Of a stretch of 64,000 bases of DNA, positions 48,484 to 58,372 are shown in pieces. A program made the translations under genes and the position numbers. Location: positions 1,010,001 to 1,074,000 of the forward strand of contig NZ_CP054699.1 of the NCBI RefSeq assembly GCF_022558445.1, in the 5' to 3' direction. Positions within the stretch are counted from its first letter, which is position 1; every line of letters begins with the position of its first letter. This DNA comes from Candidatus Contubernalis alkalaceticus (lineage in GTDB: Bacteria; Bacillota; Dethiobacteria; SKNC01). The notes beneath the pieces were generated by a model. That model was not told the DNA's origin. It saw only the letters and a list, made by a program, of their open reading frames with translations, and did not search any database.

Positions 48484-49374
48484 GTGAAGGATAATGGTTT
48501 AATGGCTCCTGGTGACGCTTTGTGTGCCGGATGTGGGCAGGCGACTGCCGCCAGGATTGTAGTGGATACGGCAGGTCCTAACACTATATTAGTCAACGCT
48601 ACAGGATGCCTGGAGGTTTCTACCTCGTTATTTCCAACTTCCTCATGGGAGGTTCCCTGGATTCATTCACTTTTTGAAAACACGGCTGCAGTAGCGGCAG
48701 GGGTTGAGGCTGCTTTAAAATATCAAGACAAGTTGGGTGAAGTAAAGGTTATTGCCCAGGCCGGGGATGGCGGCACTGCGGATATCGGACTGCAGGCTCT
48801 TTCAGGCATGTGGGAGAGAGGCCACGATGTGCTCTATGTATGTTATGATAACTCCGCATATATGAATACCGGGGTTCAAAGAAGCAGTCTGACACCTTTT
48901 GGTGCTTCTACCAGCACCAGTCCATCGGGATCCCATTCCGGAGGTAATCCTTTCCGGGAGAAAAATATGCTGAAAATTGCAGCGGCCCATCATATACCCT
49001 ATGCTGCTTCTGCTTCCGTCGGGTATCCCAGGGATTTGCGGAGAAAGGTCAAGAAAGCATTATCAATAAAAGGACCTAAATACCTTCATGTGTTAGTTCC
49101 ATGCCCCTTAGGATGGCGGCATGAAACCAGGCTGACTATTAAATTAGGAAAGTTGGCGGTTGAAACAGGGTTGTTTCCCATGGTGGAATATGAATATGGA
49201 GAAATAACAGCTGTTTATAAAATAAAGGAAATTGCAGAAGTAGAGGAATATTTAAAACCCCAGGGCAGGTTTGCTCATCTGTTTGATGATTCGGAAAAAT
49301 CCCTAAATCAGCTTGAAAGAATAAGGGATTTAGCTAAATATAATATAAACTATTACGGTCTTTTGAAGGAATAA
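48484..49374 (+). CDS. porB: Pyruvate:ferredoxin oxidoreductase beta subunit
   Basis: 296 residues. ALCAGCGQATAAR contains the 4Fe-4S cysteines; GDGGTADIGLQAL is the TPP-Mg motif; NSAYMNTGVQRSSLTPFGA is the block characteristic of pyruvate rather than 2-oxoglutarate enzymes. It catalyses oxidative decarboxylation of pyruvate to acetyl-CoA with ferredoxin reduction, or the reverse in autotrophs. The start is GTG 48484 behind GAGGGGTGAG. Confidence 0.92.
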   Translation: MKDNGLMAPGDALCAGCGQATAARIVVDTAGPNTILVNATGCLEVSTSLFPTSSWEVPWIHSLFENTAAVAAGVEAALKYQDKLGEVKVIAQAGDGGTADIGLQALSGMWERGHDVLYVCYDNSAYMNTGVQRSSLTPFGASTSTSPSGSHSGGNPFREKNMLKIAAAHHIPYAASASVGYPRDLRRKVKKALSIKGPKYLHVLVPCPLGWRHETRLTIKLGKLAVETGLFPMVEYEYGEITAVYKIKEIAEVEEYLKPQGRFAHLFDDSEKSLNQLERIRDLAKYNINYYGLLKE

Positions 49375-49513
49375 TTATGGAAAGAGTAGTATGATAGTAC
49401 ATGGCATAATGCAGTTTTTTTTATAATTCCTGGACATAATAGAAAAAGTGCTGCTGTTTCTAAAATGATGAGCTAAGAAGGTTAGTTTACAGGGCATTTG
49501 AGGAGGTTCATAT

Positions 49514-50461
49514 TTGCTTGGCAAAGTATATGGTTTTGGAGCACTGAACGTGGATTTGATTTTTCAAATTCCTAAAGATACAGCTGAAAAGCTGCCTTAT
49601 CAGCCGGGATGTGAATATGTTGAAGGGCCTTCTGAAGCAGCTGTACTGCTGAAGTTGTTATCAAATCAGGGGATTTTAAAGGGTAGGTACGGGGGAGGGT
49701 CCGCGGCAAACACCACAGTAGCTCTGTCCCGTTTGGGGGTTTCTTGCGGTTTTATTGGCAGGGTAGGAGAAGATCCTGAGGGAGATTTTTTGCTGGAAAG
49801 CCTGGAGGATGTAGATAAAGGGAATATTGTCAAAGGGGGCAGAAGCGGCCTGTGTATTACTCTTCTTTTGGGGGATAGCAAGGATCGTTCTCTGGTAATC
49901 TGTCCCAATGCCAACGACCAGATGGATTATAATGACCTTACTGTAAATGAGATAAATGAAGAAGCTGCCTGTATACATCTAACCTCCTTTCATGGGGATA
50001 AGCCTTTTGAAGCTCAGTGCAGGTTAATTGAACAGCTGCCCCCCGGGGTCAAGGTAAGTTTTGACCCCGGTATGTTTTATGCCCGCAGGGGAATGGACTC
50101 TTTAGAACCCTTGATAAGCCGGGCTAATTACTTTTTTCCGGAAAAAAAAGAAGTGGAGCTTTTGACCGGCCGCCCCTGGAGGGAAGGTGCCAGTGAACTG
50201 CTGAAAATGGGACCGGAGGTTATTTTATGTACCCTGGGGGAGGCAGGAGTTTTTGTCCTTCATTCTTCCGGGGAATTTACTGTACCTGCTCTAAAAGTGC
50301 CGGTGGTGGACACTACCGGAGCCGGGGATGTCTTTGCCGCCGGATTTACTGCTGCTCGATTAGAGGGGAACAGTCTAAGGGACAGTGTAAAACGGGGAAT
50401 TTATTGGGCCGGTCGTAGTGTTACCGGTATGGGCAGGGAAAAATATCCTTTGAAGCTTTAA
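49514..50461 (+). CDS. PfkB-family carbohydrate kinase
   Basis: 315 residues. GKVYGFGALNVDLIFQIPKD begins the fold, YGGGSAANTTVALSRLG is the substrate lid motif, and DTTGAGDVFAAGF the ATP/anion-hole signature with the catalytic Asp. TTG start behind TGAGGAGG. Substrate is unclear (ribokinase, adenosine or another sugar); the family does not allow a call from sequence. The following genes (formyltransferase-like, HAD) may share a pathway but each has its own spacing, with REP remnants between. Confidence 0.85.
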   Translation: MLGKVYGFGALNVDLIFQIPKDTAEKLPYQPGCEYVEGPSEAAVLLKLLSNQGILKGRYGGGSAANTTVALSRLGVSCGFIGRVGEDPEGDFLLESLEDVDKGNIVKGGRSGLCITLLLGDSKDRSLVICPNANDQMDYNDLTVNEINEEAACIHLTSFHGDKPFEAQCRLIEQLPPGVKVSFDPGMFYARRGMDSLEPLISRANYFFPEKKEVELLTGRPWREGASELLKMGPEVILCTLGEAGVFVLHSSGEFTVPALKVPVVDTTGAGDVFAAGFTAARLEGNSLRDSVKRGIYWAGRSVTGMGREKYPLKL

Positions 50462-50490
50462 GCCTATCAGAAGAATTGGGCAGTGGGAAA

Positions 50491-50600
50491 ACTACCCTCA
50501 AGGGTACTCAAGGGTAGGGGGTCAGGCCTTCTGGCACTTTGGATGGATAGAAGTGAAGTGTTATCAGAAGAACCATCCCCTTGACAATTTATAACGGGAG
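50491..50600. repeat. Degenerate REP-like region
   Basis: The 147-bp gap after the kinase holds two CTCAAGGGTA units, TCAGGCCTTCTGG, and TCAGAAGAACCATCCCCTTGACA, the last being the right arm of the dispersed palindrome family. No gene is visible. Confidence 0.45.
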
Positions 50601-50608
50601 TGTGAACA

Positions 50609-51472
50609 GTGGATACGTTTAAGTTAGGCTGGTTTTCTACCGGAAGGGACCAGGCAGCCAGGGACCTTCTGCAGGTGGTGTTAAAGGACATAGAAAAGGG
50701 GAACATCCCCCACTCTGAGATTTCTTTTGTTTTCTGCAGCCGGGAAGAGGGGGAGTCTGTGGAAAGTGACAGATTTATTCAACAGGTTCGGGAAAATCAT
50801 ATTCCTCTGATATGTTTTTCCTCCCAGAGATTCAAGCCGGAGTTAAGAAAAAAGGGTCTGGAATTGGAACAGCAGGGGGATATAAGCAAGATTTGGGAAT
50901 GGCGCCGCCTCTATGATGGGGAAGTAACAGAGTTAATAAGAAATTTTCCGGCAAACCTGGTTGTTTTGGCGGGGTATATGCTGGTGGTAGGTGAAGAAAT
51001 GTGCAGGGAATATCCCATGGTGAATCTCCATCCGGCCCGCCCCGGAGGCCCCAAAGGTTCTTGGCAGGAGGTTGTGTGGGAACTTATGCTGAAAAGGTCA
51101 GAAGAAACCGGGGTCATGATGCACCTTGTTACGCCGGTTCTGGATGAAGGCCCTCCGGTGACTTACTGTCTTTTTGATATTAAAGGGCCAAATTTTGATT
51201 CAGGTTGGAGGGAACTTGAAAAACGGGAACAGCAGTGCCCTGGGCTTTTACGAGGGGGAGGGGTGAAGGCAGCTAAAGATTTTGCGCTGTTCCATGAGAT
51301 TAGAAAACAGGGCCTGATCAGGGAGTTCCCCCTGATCAGTTATACGGTGAAAGTTTTTGCTGAGGGAAGAGTACGGGTCCAGGGGGAGAAAATTCTTGAT
51401 TCCCAGGGCATGGAGCTTTCCCAAGGCTGCAATCTGACTAAAATGATTGACGGTACGATAAAAAAAGCTTAG
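50609..51472 (+). CDS. PurN-like formyltransferase of unknown substrate
   Basis: 287 residues, longer than PurN (about 200). The formyltransferase catalytic triad is recognisable: Asn and His in NLHPARPGGPKG, His in MMHLVTPV, Asp in LDEGPPV. An extra N-terminal stretch and a C-terminal tail of about 60 residues set it apart from standard GAR transformylase. It lies 3 kb before the purine operon, which lacks purN, so it might supply that step; equally it may formylate another amine. GTG start behind ACGGGAG. Confidence 0.7.
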   Translation: MDTFKLGWFSTGRDQAARDLLQVVLKDIEKGNIPHSEISFVFCSREEGESVESDRFIQQVRENHIPLICFSSQRFKPELRKKGLELEQQGDISKIWEWRRLYDGEVTELIRNFPANLVVLAGYMLVVGEEMCREYPMVNLHPARPGGPKGSWQEVVWELMLKRSEETGVMMHLVTPVLDEGPPVTYCLFDIKGPNFDSGWRELEKREQQCPGLLRGGGVKAAKDFALFHEIRKQGLIREFPLISYTVKVFAEGRVRVQGEKILDSQGMELSQGCNLTKMIDGTIKKA

Positions 51473-51559
51473 AATACCAAAGTGATGAAAACAGATAAAA
51501 TAACAGCCATTAGTAATGTTTTTTGGTTATCAATGGATCAGAAATAAAGGAGGAAAAAC

Positions 51560-52582
51560 GTGAAGAAGCTGATTGCTTTTGACCTGGAGGGACCCCTATC
51601 CCCCATGGACCATGCCTTTGATTCTATGGCCCTGGTGGAGGAGGGAGACAAGATATTTTCTGTCTTAAGCCGGTATGATGACCTGTTGGCTCTGGAGGGC
51701 AAGGAGGGTTATGAGCCGGGGGATACTCTTTCCCTAATTATTCCCTTTCTCCTGTTTCACCGCATCAAGGAGGATGACCTTCGGGAGGTTTCCTCCCGGG
51801 CAGGGCTGGTAAAGGGTGCTGGAGAGCTCATTGGGAATTTAAAAGAGACGGGCTGGAAGGTTCATATTATCTCCACGTCTTATCAGCAGCATGCCCACAG
51901 CATTGCCAGCAGACTAAATGTTCCTGTCTTTCAAGAGGGCGAGCAGAGAGTTTTCTGTACAGAGCTATCCCTGGATGACAGTTACCAGCGCCTGGGCAAA
52001 GAGGATTTTTCTTTGATGGAAGGGGTGGAGAATTATATACTGGACAACCTCTATACAGAAAACCTGGAATCTGGGGAGAAGGATCAGGAGATGAAAGCTT
52101 ACCTGGATTCATTTTTCTGGGAGCAGCTTAAGGGAACTCGCCTGGGGGAAATTTTTTCAAAGGTTCGGGTTATGGGCGGTCGTAGAAAGATGCGCTCAGT
52201 AGAAATAATATTACATCGTCATGGTGTTTTCCTTGAAAATATGGCCGTGGTGGGTGACAGTATAACCGATTTTCAGATGCTTAAGGCAGTGGAGGCCGGA
52301 GGTGGATTTGCTGTGGTTTTTAACGGAAACGCTTATGCTCTGTCTTATGGAACCTGTTCTCTGGCCACAACAGATATGCGAAACCTGCAGTATCTTTTGG
52401 ATCTCTGGGTTCAAGGGGGCCGGGAAAAGGTAAGGAAGCAGGTAAAATTAAGGGAAGGTAATAAAAAAGAACCTTTTTACCACTGGTTGGTGGGAATGGA
52501 GATGTCAGATATTGAAGAGATTGTTGAGGTCCATAAAGTTACCAGAAGTGTAGTGAGGGGCCGGGCAGCCAAACTGGGCTAG
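51560..52582 (+). CDS. HAD-superfamily protein with DLEGP motif
   Basis: 340 residues. The HAD motif I reads FDLEGPLSP, with Glu in the second catalytic position where phosphatases have Asp. Motif II is ISTSYQQH and motif IV VVGDSITDFQML. A large insert (about 130-220) is specific to this kind. Archaeal EhaR-type proteins share DLEGP, but function is unknown. The protein is cytoplasmic. AGGAGG precedes the GTG start. It lies between the formyltransferase-like gene and an exporter. Confidence 0.75.
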   Translation: MKKLIAFDLEGPLSPMDHAFDSMALVEEGDKIFSVLSRYDDLLALEGKEGYEPGDTLSLIIPFLLFHRIKEDDLREVSSRAGLVKGAGELIGNLKETGWKVHIISTSYQQHAHSIASRLNVPVFQEGEQRVFCTELSLDDSYQRLGKEDFSLMEGVENYILDNLYTENLESGEKDQEMKAYLDSFFWEQLKGTRLGEIFSKVRVMGGRRKMRSVEIILHRHGVFLENMAVVGDSITDFQMLKAVEAGGGFAVVFNGNAYALSYGTCSLATTDMRNLQYLLDLWVQGGREKVRKQVKLREGNKKEPFYHWLVGMEMSDIEEIVEVHKVTRSVVRGRAAKLG

Positions 52583-52614
52583 TTTACCCCCAAAAGATTG
52601 GTTGGAGTGGTATT

Positions 52615-53250
52615 ATGGAGTTGGTATTTTTATATTTCTCATCTATGTTCATTGGTTTTTCAGGGGCCTTAGTTCCAGGGCCTCTGTTGTCGGTTAATGT
52701 GCGGGAGACCCTGAAGAGAGGAATTTCTGCCGGGCCGCTGTTGATTTCTGGACATGCCCTTCTGGAGTTGGGGATCACCCTGGCCCTGGTTTTTGGCCTC
52801 AGCGTATTTTTAGTCAGCCCCGTGGTCAGCGGAACCTTTGGGCTTTTGGGCGCAGTGGTGCTGGTATGGATGGGTTATGGTATGCTCCGGGAAGCCCGTC
52901 AAAAAAACCTGGAGTTGGAAATGGGGGGGGAAGAAAAGGGGTCTGCCCTGGGTCCGGTTGCCACCGGTGCACTGGTAAGTCTCTTAAACCCTTACTTTAC
53001 TCTATGGTGGGGTACGGTAGGAGCAGGATATGTGGTTATTTCCCTTCAATATGGGATGGCTGGTATCATTTTCTTTTATCTGGGCCACATCTCGGCGGAT
53101 TTTATCTGGTATACACTGGTATCCTGGCTCCTGGTGAGAGGAAGCAGTAAGTTTTCACCTAACCTATACCGGGCAATTACCGGTGTCTGTGGGATTTTTT
53201 TAATGGCTATGGCGATTTATTTTTTTTACTCCGGATTAACTTTTTTTTAA
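52615..53250 (+). CDS. LysE-family exporter
   Basis: 211 residues with about six membrane segments. The N-terminal SGALVPGPLLSVNVRETLKRG resembles the LysE/RhtB start (GPGP), and LLNPYFTLWWGTVG is the NP-containing repeat in the second half. LysE proteins export amino acids or related small molecules. Its ATG lies 32 bp after the HAD gene, so co-transcription is likely. Substrate cannot be assigned. Confidence 0.85.
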   Translation: MELVFLYFSSMFIGFSGALVPGPLLSVNVRETLKRGISAGPLLISGHALLELGITLALVFGLSVFLVSPVVSGTFGLLGAVVLVWMGYGMLREARQKNLELEMGGEEKGSALGPVATGALVSLLNPYFTLWWGTVGAGYVVISLQYGMAGIIFFYLGHISADFIWYTLVSWLLVRGSSKFSPNLYRAITGVCGIFLMAMAIYFFYSGLTFF

Positions 53251-53404
53251 TTCTTTAACGATGGCCCCTAAAAATAAACTTATTTTGTTATAATATCATT
53301 GTTAACAGGGGTTAATAAGGATAAAATAGAATAGTAATACCTGTCTTAAAAAATAATCATTTTTTACCGAAAAATAGTTTATTGTGGAAAGGGATGAGGG
53401 TTCA

Positions 53405-54940
53405 TTGTCTGAAGAGAAAGTGATAATTCTGGACTTCGGTGCCCAGTATACCCAGTTGATTGCCCGAAGAATCAGAGAGGAAAATGTTTACTGTGAAATA
53501 CTTCCTTTCAATGCTTCGATGGAGGAAATCCTGGCGATGAAACCTGGAGCACTGGTCTTTTCTGGGGGATCAGGAAGTGTATATGAGGAAGGGGCTCCTT
53601 TCTGCCATAAGGAAATGTTTGATTTAGACCTGCCTATGTTGGGAATATGTTATGGGATGCAGCTGATGGCAAAAGTCCTGGGAGGAGAAGTAACTCCGGC
53701 CCAGCGGTCAGAGTTTGGGAAAACTCGGCTGACTTTGATAAATGAAGATATTCTTTTCCAGGATGTGCCCCGGGAAATGATCTGCTGGATGAGCCACGGT
53801 GATTATGTTACGGCTCCTCCGCCGGGGTATGGGGTTACCGCCACCACAGAGAATTCACCGGTAGCGGCTATGAGCAGCCCTGATCTGAAGAGATATGCCG
53901 TCCAGTTCCATCCGGAGGTGGTGCATACTCAGCATGGAAAAGAAATAATACAAAACTTTCTGTTTAAAGTATGTGGGTTTAAAGGGACCTGGAATATGGA
54001 ATCCTTTGTGAAGCGATCTATTGAAGAAATTAGAAAAACTGTAGGGCCTGATGAAAAAGTGGTGTGCGGCCTTAGCGGAGGAGTGGACTCTTCTGTGGCG
54101 GCGGTCCTGGTGCATAAAGCCATTGGTGATAGACTAGAATGTATTTTTGTTGATCACGGGCTGCTGCGCAAGGATGAGGCTTCAGAAGTGATGAAGACAT
54201 TTGCGGACAAGTTTCATATGAATGTAACTCTGGTAAATGCTCAAGAGAGATTTTTGTCCAAGCTAAAAGGGGTTACTGACCCGGAAGAAAAAAGAAAGAT
54301 AATTGGAAATGAATTTATTTATGTGTTTGAAGATGAGGCGGCAAAACTTGGGCAAATAGATTATCTGGTGCAGGGCACTCTCTATCCTGATGTAATTGAG
54401 AGCGGCACCGCCACGGCGGCGGTAATTAAGTCCCACCACAACGTGGGGGGGCTGCCGGAGAACATGCGGTTAAAGCTTATTGAGCCTTTGGATCAGCTTT
54501 TCAAGGATGAGGTGCGGTTGGTAGCCCAGGAATTGGAAATGCCCCGGGAGATTACCTGGCGGCAGCCTTTCCCCGGACCTGGATTGGGGGTAAGATGCCT
54601 GGGAGAAGTAAACGAAGAGAAGCTTCAGGTTCTTCGGGAAGCTGATGCCATTGTCCGGGAGGAAGTGGCCAAGGCGGGACTGGATAAGGAAATCTGGCAG
54701 TATTTTGCAGTACTTCCCAACGTCAGAAGCGTTGGGGTTATGGGGGATAAACGTACTTACAGCCACACGGTGGCCATGAGAGCGGTGCATAGTCATGACG
54801 GTATGACTGCGGACTGGGTAAGGATTCCCTATGAAGTGCTGGAGAGGATTTCCAGCCGTATTGTAAATGAAATTCCCCTGGCAAATCGTTTTGTTTATGA
54901 CATGACGGCAAAACCGCCGTCTACTATCGAATGGGAATAA
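53405..54940 (+). CDS. guaA: GMP synthase (glutamine-hydrolysing)
   Basis: 511 residues from TTG 53405, the usual length and start ([20 protein letters not shown]); the GTG at 53384 adds 7 residues and has no ribosome site. The class I glutaminase has GICYGMQLM (catalytic Cys) and FHPEV (His); the ATP pyrophosphatase loop is [10 protein letters not shown]; the C-terminal dimer domain is complete. It converts XMP to GMP. No guanine riboswitch is visible in the 154-bp leader. It heads the purine cluster. Confidence 0.96.
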   Translation: MSEEKVIILDFGAQYTQLIARRIREENVYCEILPFNASMEEILAMKPGALVFSGGSGSVYEEGAPFCHKEMFDLDLPMLGICYGMQLMAKVLGGEVTPAQRSEFGKTRLTLINEDILFQDVPREMICWMSHGDYVTAPPPGYGVTATTENSPVAAMSSPDLKRYAVQFHPEVVHTQHGKEIIQNFLFKVCGFKGTWNMESFVKRSIEEIRKTVGPDEKVVCGLSGGVDSSVAAVLVHKAIGDRLECIFVDHGLLRKDEASEVMKTFADKFHMNVTLVNAQERFLSKLKGVTDPEEKRKIIGNEFIYVFEDEAAKLGQIDYLVQGTLYPDVIESGTATAAVIKSHHNVGGLPENMRLKLIEPLDQLFKDEVRLVAQELEMPREITWRQPFPGPGLGVRCLGEVNEEKLQVLREADAIVREEVAKAGLDKEIWQYFAVLPNVRSVGVMGDKRTYSHTVAMRAVHSHDGMTADWVRIPYEVLERISSRIVNEIPLANRFVYDMTAKPPSTIEWE

Positions 54941-54953
54941 TGGAGGTGTAAAA

Positions 54954-55484
54954 ATGGAAAAAGCATTGGTAAGTATAGTTATGGGAAGTGATTCGGACCT
55001 TCCGGTTATGAAAGAAAGTGCGCAGGTTTTGGAAGAACTGGGGATTGGTTTTGAAATGTTGATATCTTCTGCTCATCGAGTCCCTGAAAAAACCGCCGAT
55101 TATGCAAAGGAGGCTGCAGATCGGGGAATCGAAGTCATTATTGCCGGCGCAGGCGGGGCGGCACACCTCCCTGGGGTGATTGCGGCCATGACTCCTCTAC
55201 CGGTTATAGGGGTTCCTGTTAATACATTCTCCCTGGGGGGAGTTGATTCCCTCTACTCTATTGTGCAGATGCCTGCTGGAATTCCGGTGGCCACGGTGGC
55301 CATTGATGGGGCAAGGAATGCAGGTATATTAGCGGCTCAAATCTTGGGCAATAAATACCCCGAGGTCAGGGAAAATGTAGTTAAATTTAAGAAGGATCTG
55401 GCAGGTAAGGTGAATAAAAAGGCTGAGCTGTTACATGAACTGGGCTACAAAGATTATCTAAAAAAATTTTCTAGCAAATCTTAA
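54954..55484 (+). CDS. purE: N5-carboxyaminoimidazole ribonucleotide mutase
   Basis: 176 residues. [17 protein letters not shown] starts the class I PurE fold, [16 protein letters not shown] carries the active-site His, and [16 protein letters not shown] the nucleotide site. It makes CAIR in purine synthesis. GGAGGTG precedes the ATG, 13 bp after guaA. purK is not in the cluster. Confidence 0.96.
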   Translation: MEKALVSIVMGSDSDLPVMKESAQVLEELGIGFEMLISSAHRVPEKTADYAKEAADRGIEVIIAGAGGAAHLPGVIAAMTPLPVIGVPVNTFSLGGVDSLYSIVQMPAGIPVATVAIDGARNAGILAAQILGNKYPEVRENVVKFKKDLAGKVNKKAELLHELGYKDYLKKFSSKS

Positions 55485-55532
55485 ACACCAAGAAGGCATC
55501 CAATTAATACCCGATAGAGAGGACGACATGAA

Positions 55533-56828
55533 ATGATAGAACGCTATACGCGTCCCGAAATGGGCAAAATCTGGACTCTGGAAAATAAATTTAAAAAATG
55601 GCTGGAGATAGAAGTATTGGCTTGTGAGGCCTGGGCCCGTTTGGGGGTAATCCCGGAGGAGTCGGCCCGGTTGATTCGGGATAAAGCTGGTTTTTCCGTG
55701 GACAGGATTTTGGAGATTGAACAGGTTACCCGACACGATGTGGTAGCCTTTACCAGGGCTGTGGCAGAGACTTTAGGGGAAGAATCAAAATATGTTCATT
55801 ACGGGCTTACCTCCTCGGATGTGGTGGACACAGCCATGTGTGCATTAATGAAAGAAGCGGCAGAGTTAATCATTGAAGATATTGAAGAGTTTATTGGAGT
55901 ATTAAAGGTAAAAGCCCTACAATATAAAGATATGGTAATGGTGGGGCGCACCCACGGAGTTCATGCTGAACCTACTACCTTTGGGTTGAAGCTGGCCCTT
56001 TGGTATGCGGAGATGCAGAGAAATCTAACCAGAATGAAACAGGCTAAAAAAATCATCAGCGTGGGGAAATTGTCCGGTGCCGTAGGAACTTACGCCCATA
56101 TAGACCCCTTTGTGGAAGAATATATTTGCGGAAAGATGGGACTGGAACCTGCCCCCATCTCTACGCAGATTATACAGAGGGATCGACATGGGGAGTATTT
56201 GACGGTATTGGCAGTAATCGGCGGCACTCTGGACAAAATAGCTACAGAAATCAGGGGACTTCAAAAGTCTGAAACCCGGGAAGTGGAAGAACCCTTCTAT
56301 AAGGGACAAACCGGTTCTTCTGCCATGCCCCATAAAAGAAATCCGGTGTCCTGTGAACAGGTTACGGGCCTCTGCCGGATTGTACGAAGCAATGCCTTGA
56401 CTGCTCTGGAGAATATAGCTCTCTGGCACGAAAGGGATATATCCCACTCCTCTGCAGAAAGGGTAATTGTGCCTGACAGTACCATACTGATTGACTATCT
56501 ATTGAAACAGATGACCCGTGTTATTCGAGACCTTCATGTATATCCGGAAAATATGAAGAGAAACATGGAGAGGACCTATGGGTTGATTTATTCTCAGAGG
56601 GTGCTTTTGAAACTGGTGGAAAAAGGGCTGCTTCGGGAAAGGGCCTATGAAATAGTGCAGTCTAAAGCTATGGAAGCTTGGGAAAAAGGAGTTTCCTTCC
56701 GCACTCTTTTGGAAGAGGTGGCGGAGGTTCAAAAATATCTAACTACCGGGGAATTAGATGCTTGTTTTGACCCCTTAGAACAGCTGAAGAGGGTAGATTT
56801 AATTTTTCAGCGTTTACATTTAGCATAA
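55533..56828 (+). CDS. purB: Adenylosuccinate lyase
   Basis: 431 residues. GSSAMPHKRNPVSCEQ is the superfamily signature with the catalytic Ser; TSSDVVDTAMCALMK and GRTHGVHAEPTTFGLK are the substrate-binding blocks. It acts twice in purine synthesis, on SAICAR and on adenylosuccinate. The gene starts 48 bp after purE. Confidence 0.96.
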   Translation: MIERYTRPEMGKIWTLENKFKKWLEIEVLACEAWARLGVIPEESARLIRDKAGFSVDRILEIEQVTRHDVVAFTRAVAETLGEESKYVHYGLTSSDVVDTAMCALMKEAAELIIEDIEEFIGVLKVKALQYKDMVMVGRTHGVHAEPTTFGLKLALWYAEMQRNLTRMKQAKKIISVGKLSGAVGTYAHIDPFVEEYICGKMGLEPAPISTQIIQRDRHGEYLTVLAVIGGTLDKIATEIRGLQKSETREVEEPFYKGQTGSSAMPHKRNPVSCEQVTGLCRIVRSNALTALENIALWHERDISHSSAERVIVPDSTILIDYLLKQMTRVIRDLHVYPENMKRNMERTYGLIYSQRVLLKLVEKGLLRERAYEIVQSKAMEAWEKGVSFRTLLEEVAEVQKYLTTGELDACFDPLEQLKRVDLIFQRLHLA

Positions 56829-56873
56829 TAGATTTCCCCTTTAGTATGTCCAACTACTAAAGGAGCCTTTGGG

Positions 56874-58367
56874 ATGAAGTTCATAGGCAAAGAGGTAAAA
56901 GTCAGAAGAAATCCATTAGGGATGGAGAGGTGCGGTAGGATGCAAGATGGGACTTTAGAGGTAGGCTGTGACAAATTCAAGGAGGAATGTGGGGTCTTTG
57001 GAATTTATGCCCCGGGACATAATGTAGCCCAGATTACCCACTATGCACTCTATGCGCTGCAGCACCGTGGGCAGGAAAGTGCCGGTATAGCAGTTTCCAA
57101 TGGCGGCAAGATGGATATTGAGAAGGGCATGGGACTGGTTTCTGAAGTTTTAAACGGACAGAAGACCCGGAGGCTCACCGGTCATATGGCAGTAGGCCAT
57201 GTTCGCTATTCCACCATGGGTTCCAGTTCCCTGGTAAACGCCCAGCCCTTGATGATACGGTACAGTAAGGGCTGCCTGGCCATTAGCCATAATGGAAACC
57301 TGGTAAACGGCCGGGAGATTAGGGACAATCTTGGAGAGGGGGGCGCTATTTTTCAAACCACCACGGACAGTGAAATTGTAGCCCACCTGATTGCCCGCCT
57401 GGGGGGGGATATTGTAGAAGATACTATATCCCAGGCTCTAGCTCATCTGGAGGGAGCCTTTACCTTTGTTATAATGACCGAGGATAAGCTTATTGGGGCA
57501 AGGGACCCCCATGGGATCAGGCCCCTTTCTCTAGGGCTTTTGGACGGTTGTTATGTCCTGGCCTCGGAGACCTGTGCTTTTGATACCATAGGAGCAGAAT
57601 TCATCCGGGATATAGACCCTGGGGAGATGGTGGTCATTGATAATCAGGGCCTGCATACCAGGAGGTTTGCTCCGGAAAAGCCTTTGGCACTTTGTATATT
57701 TGAGTTTATCTATTTTGCCCGTCCGGACAGCAATATTCATGGTCAGAATGTGCACCTGGTCAGAAGAGAGTTGGGTAAGCAGTTAGCCAGGGAATATCCC
57801 GTTGAAGCAGATATTGTTACCGGGGTGCCTGATTCCAGTATTTCTGCCGCTTCCGGGGTTGCCGAGGAGATGGGTCTGCCCTACGAGATGGGACTTATTA
57901 AAAACCGGTATATTGGGAGGACTTTTATACAACCAAGCCAGGAAATTCGGGATTTGGGAGTAAAGCTAAAGCTGAACGCTGTAAAAAAAGTAGTCAAGGG
58001 AAAAAGGATTGTTCTGGTTGATGATTCCATTGTGCGGGGAACAACCTCTAAGCAGATTGTTCAGATGTTGAGAAAAGCCGGAGCTACAGAGGTGCATGTG
58101 AGAATCAGTTCACCACCGGTGATTTCTCCCTGCTTCTATGGAATAGATACCTCCTCCACCAAGGAACTGTTGGGGGCCTTTAAAACTGTAGAGGAAATTA
58201 AAAACATTATTAAAGCGGACTCTCTAGGTTATCTGAGCATTGAAGGTTTAGTTTCTTCTGTGGGACTATCCAGGGACAGTTTTTGTAAGGCCTGCTTTGA
58301 CAAGGAATATATTGTCCAGCCAACCAGTGGGTTAAAGAAAAAACTATTTGAGACAACAAAAAGGTGA
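56874..58367 (+). CDS. purF: Amidophosphoribosyltransferase
   Basis: 497 residues. A 38-residue leader ends in KFKEE, then Cys39 of CGVFGIYAPGH becomes the mature N-terminal nucleophile; the leader is longer than the usual dozen residues. The PRPP loop is VLVDDSIVRGTTSKQ. Cysteines in the C-terminal part (SPCFYGID, DSFCKACFD) fit the 4Fe-4S cluster of Bacillus-type enzymes. It catalyses the first committed purine step. AAAGGAGCC precedes the ATG. Confidence 0.95.
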   Translation: MKFIGKEVKVRRNPLGMERCGRMQDGTLEVGCDKFKEECGVFGIYAPGHNVAQITHYALYALQHRGQESAGIAVSNGGKMDIEKGMGLVSEVLNGQKTRRLTGHMAVGHVRYSTMGSSSLVNAQPLMIRYSKGCLAISHNGNLVNGREIRDNLGEGGAIFQTTTDSEIVAHLIARLGGDIVEDTISQALAHLEGAFTFVIMTEDKLIGARDPHGIRPLSLGLLDGCYVLASETCAFDTIGAEFIRDIDPGEMVVIDNQGLHTRRFAPEKPLALCIFEFIYFARPDSNIHGQNVHLVRRELGKQLAREYPVEADIVTGVPDSSISAASGVAEEMGLPYEMGLIKNRYIGRTFIQPSQEIRDLGVKLKLNAVKKVVKGKRIVLVDDSIVRGTTSKQIVQMLRKAGATEVHVRISSPPVISPCFYGIDTSSTKELLGAFKTVEEIKNIIKADSLGYLSIEGLVSSVGLSRDSFCKACFDKEYIVQPTSGLKKKLFETTKR

Positions 58368-58372
58368 TGCTA

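Noticed and set aside
53251-53404. Guanine riboswitch or PurBox before guaA
   Set aside because: The 154-bp leader lacks the conserved purine-riboswitch loops and has no terminator hairpin; only a TATAAT-like box at 53290 is visible.
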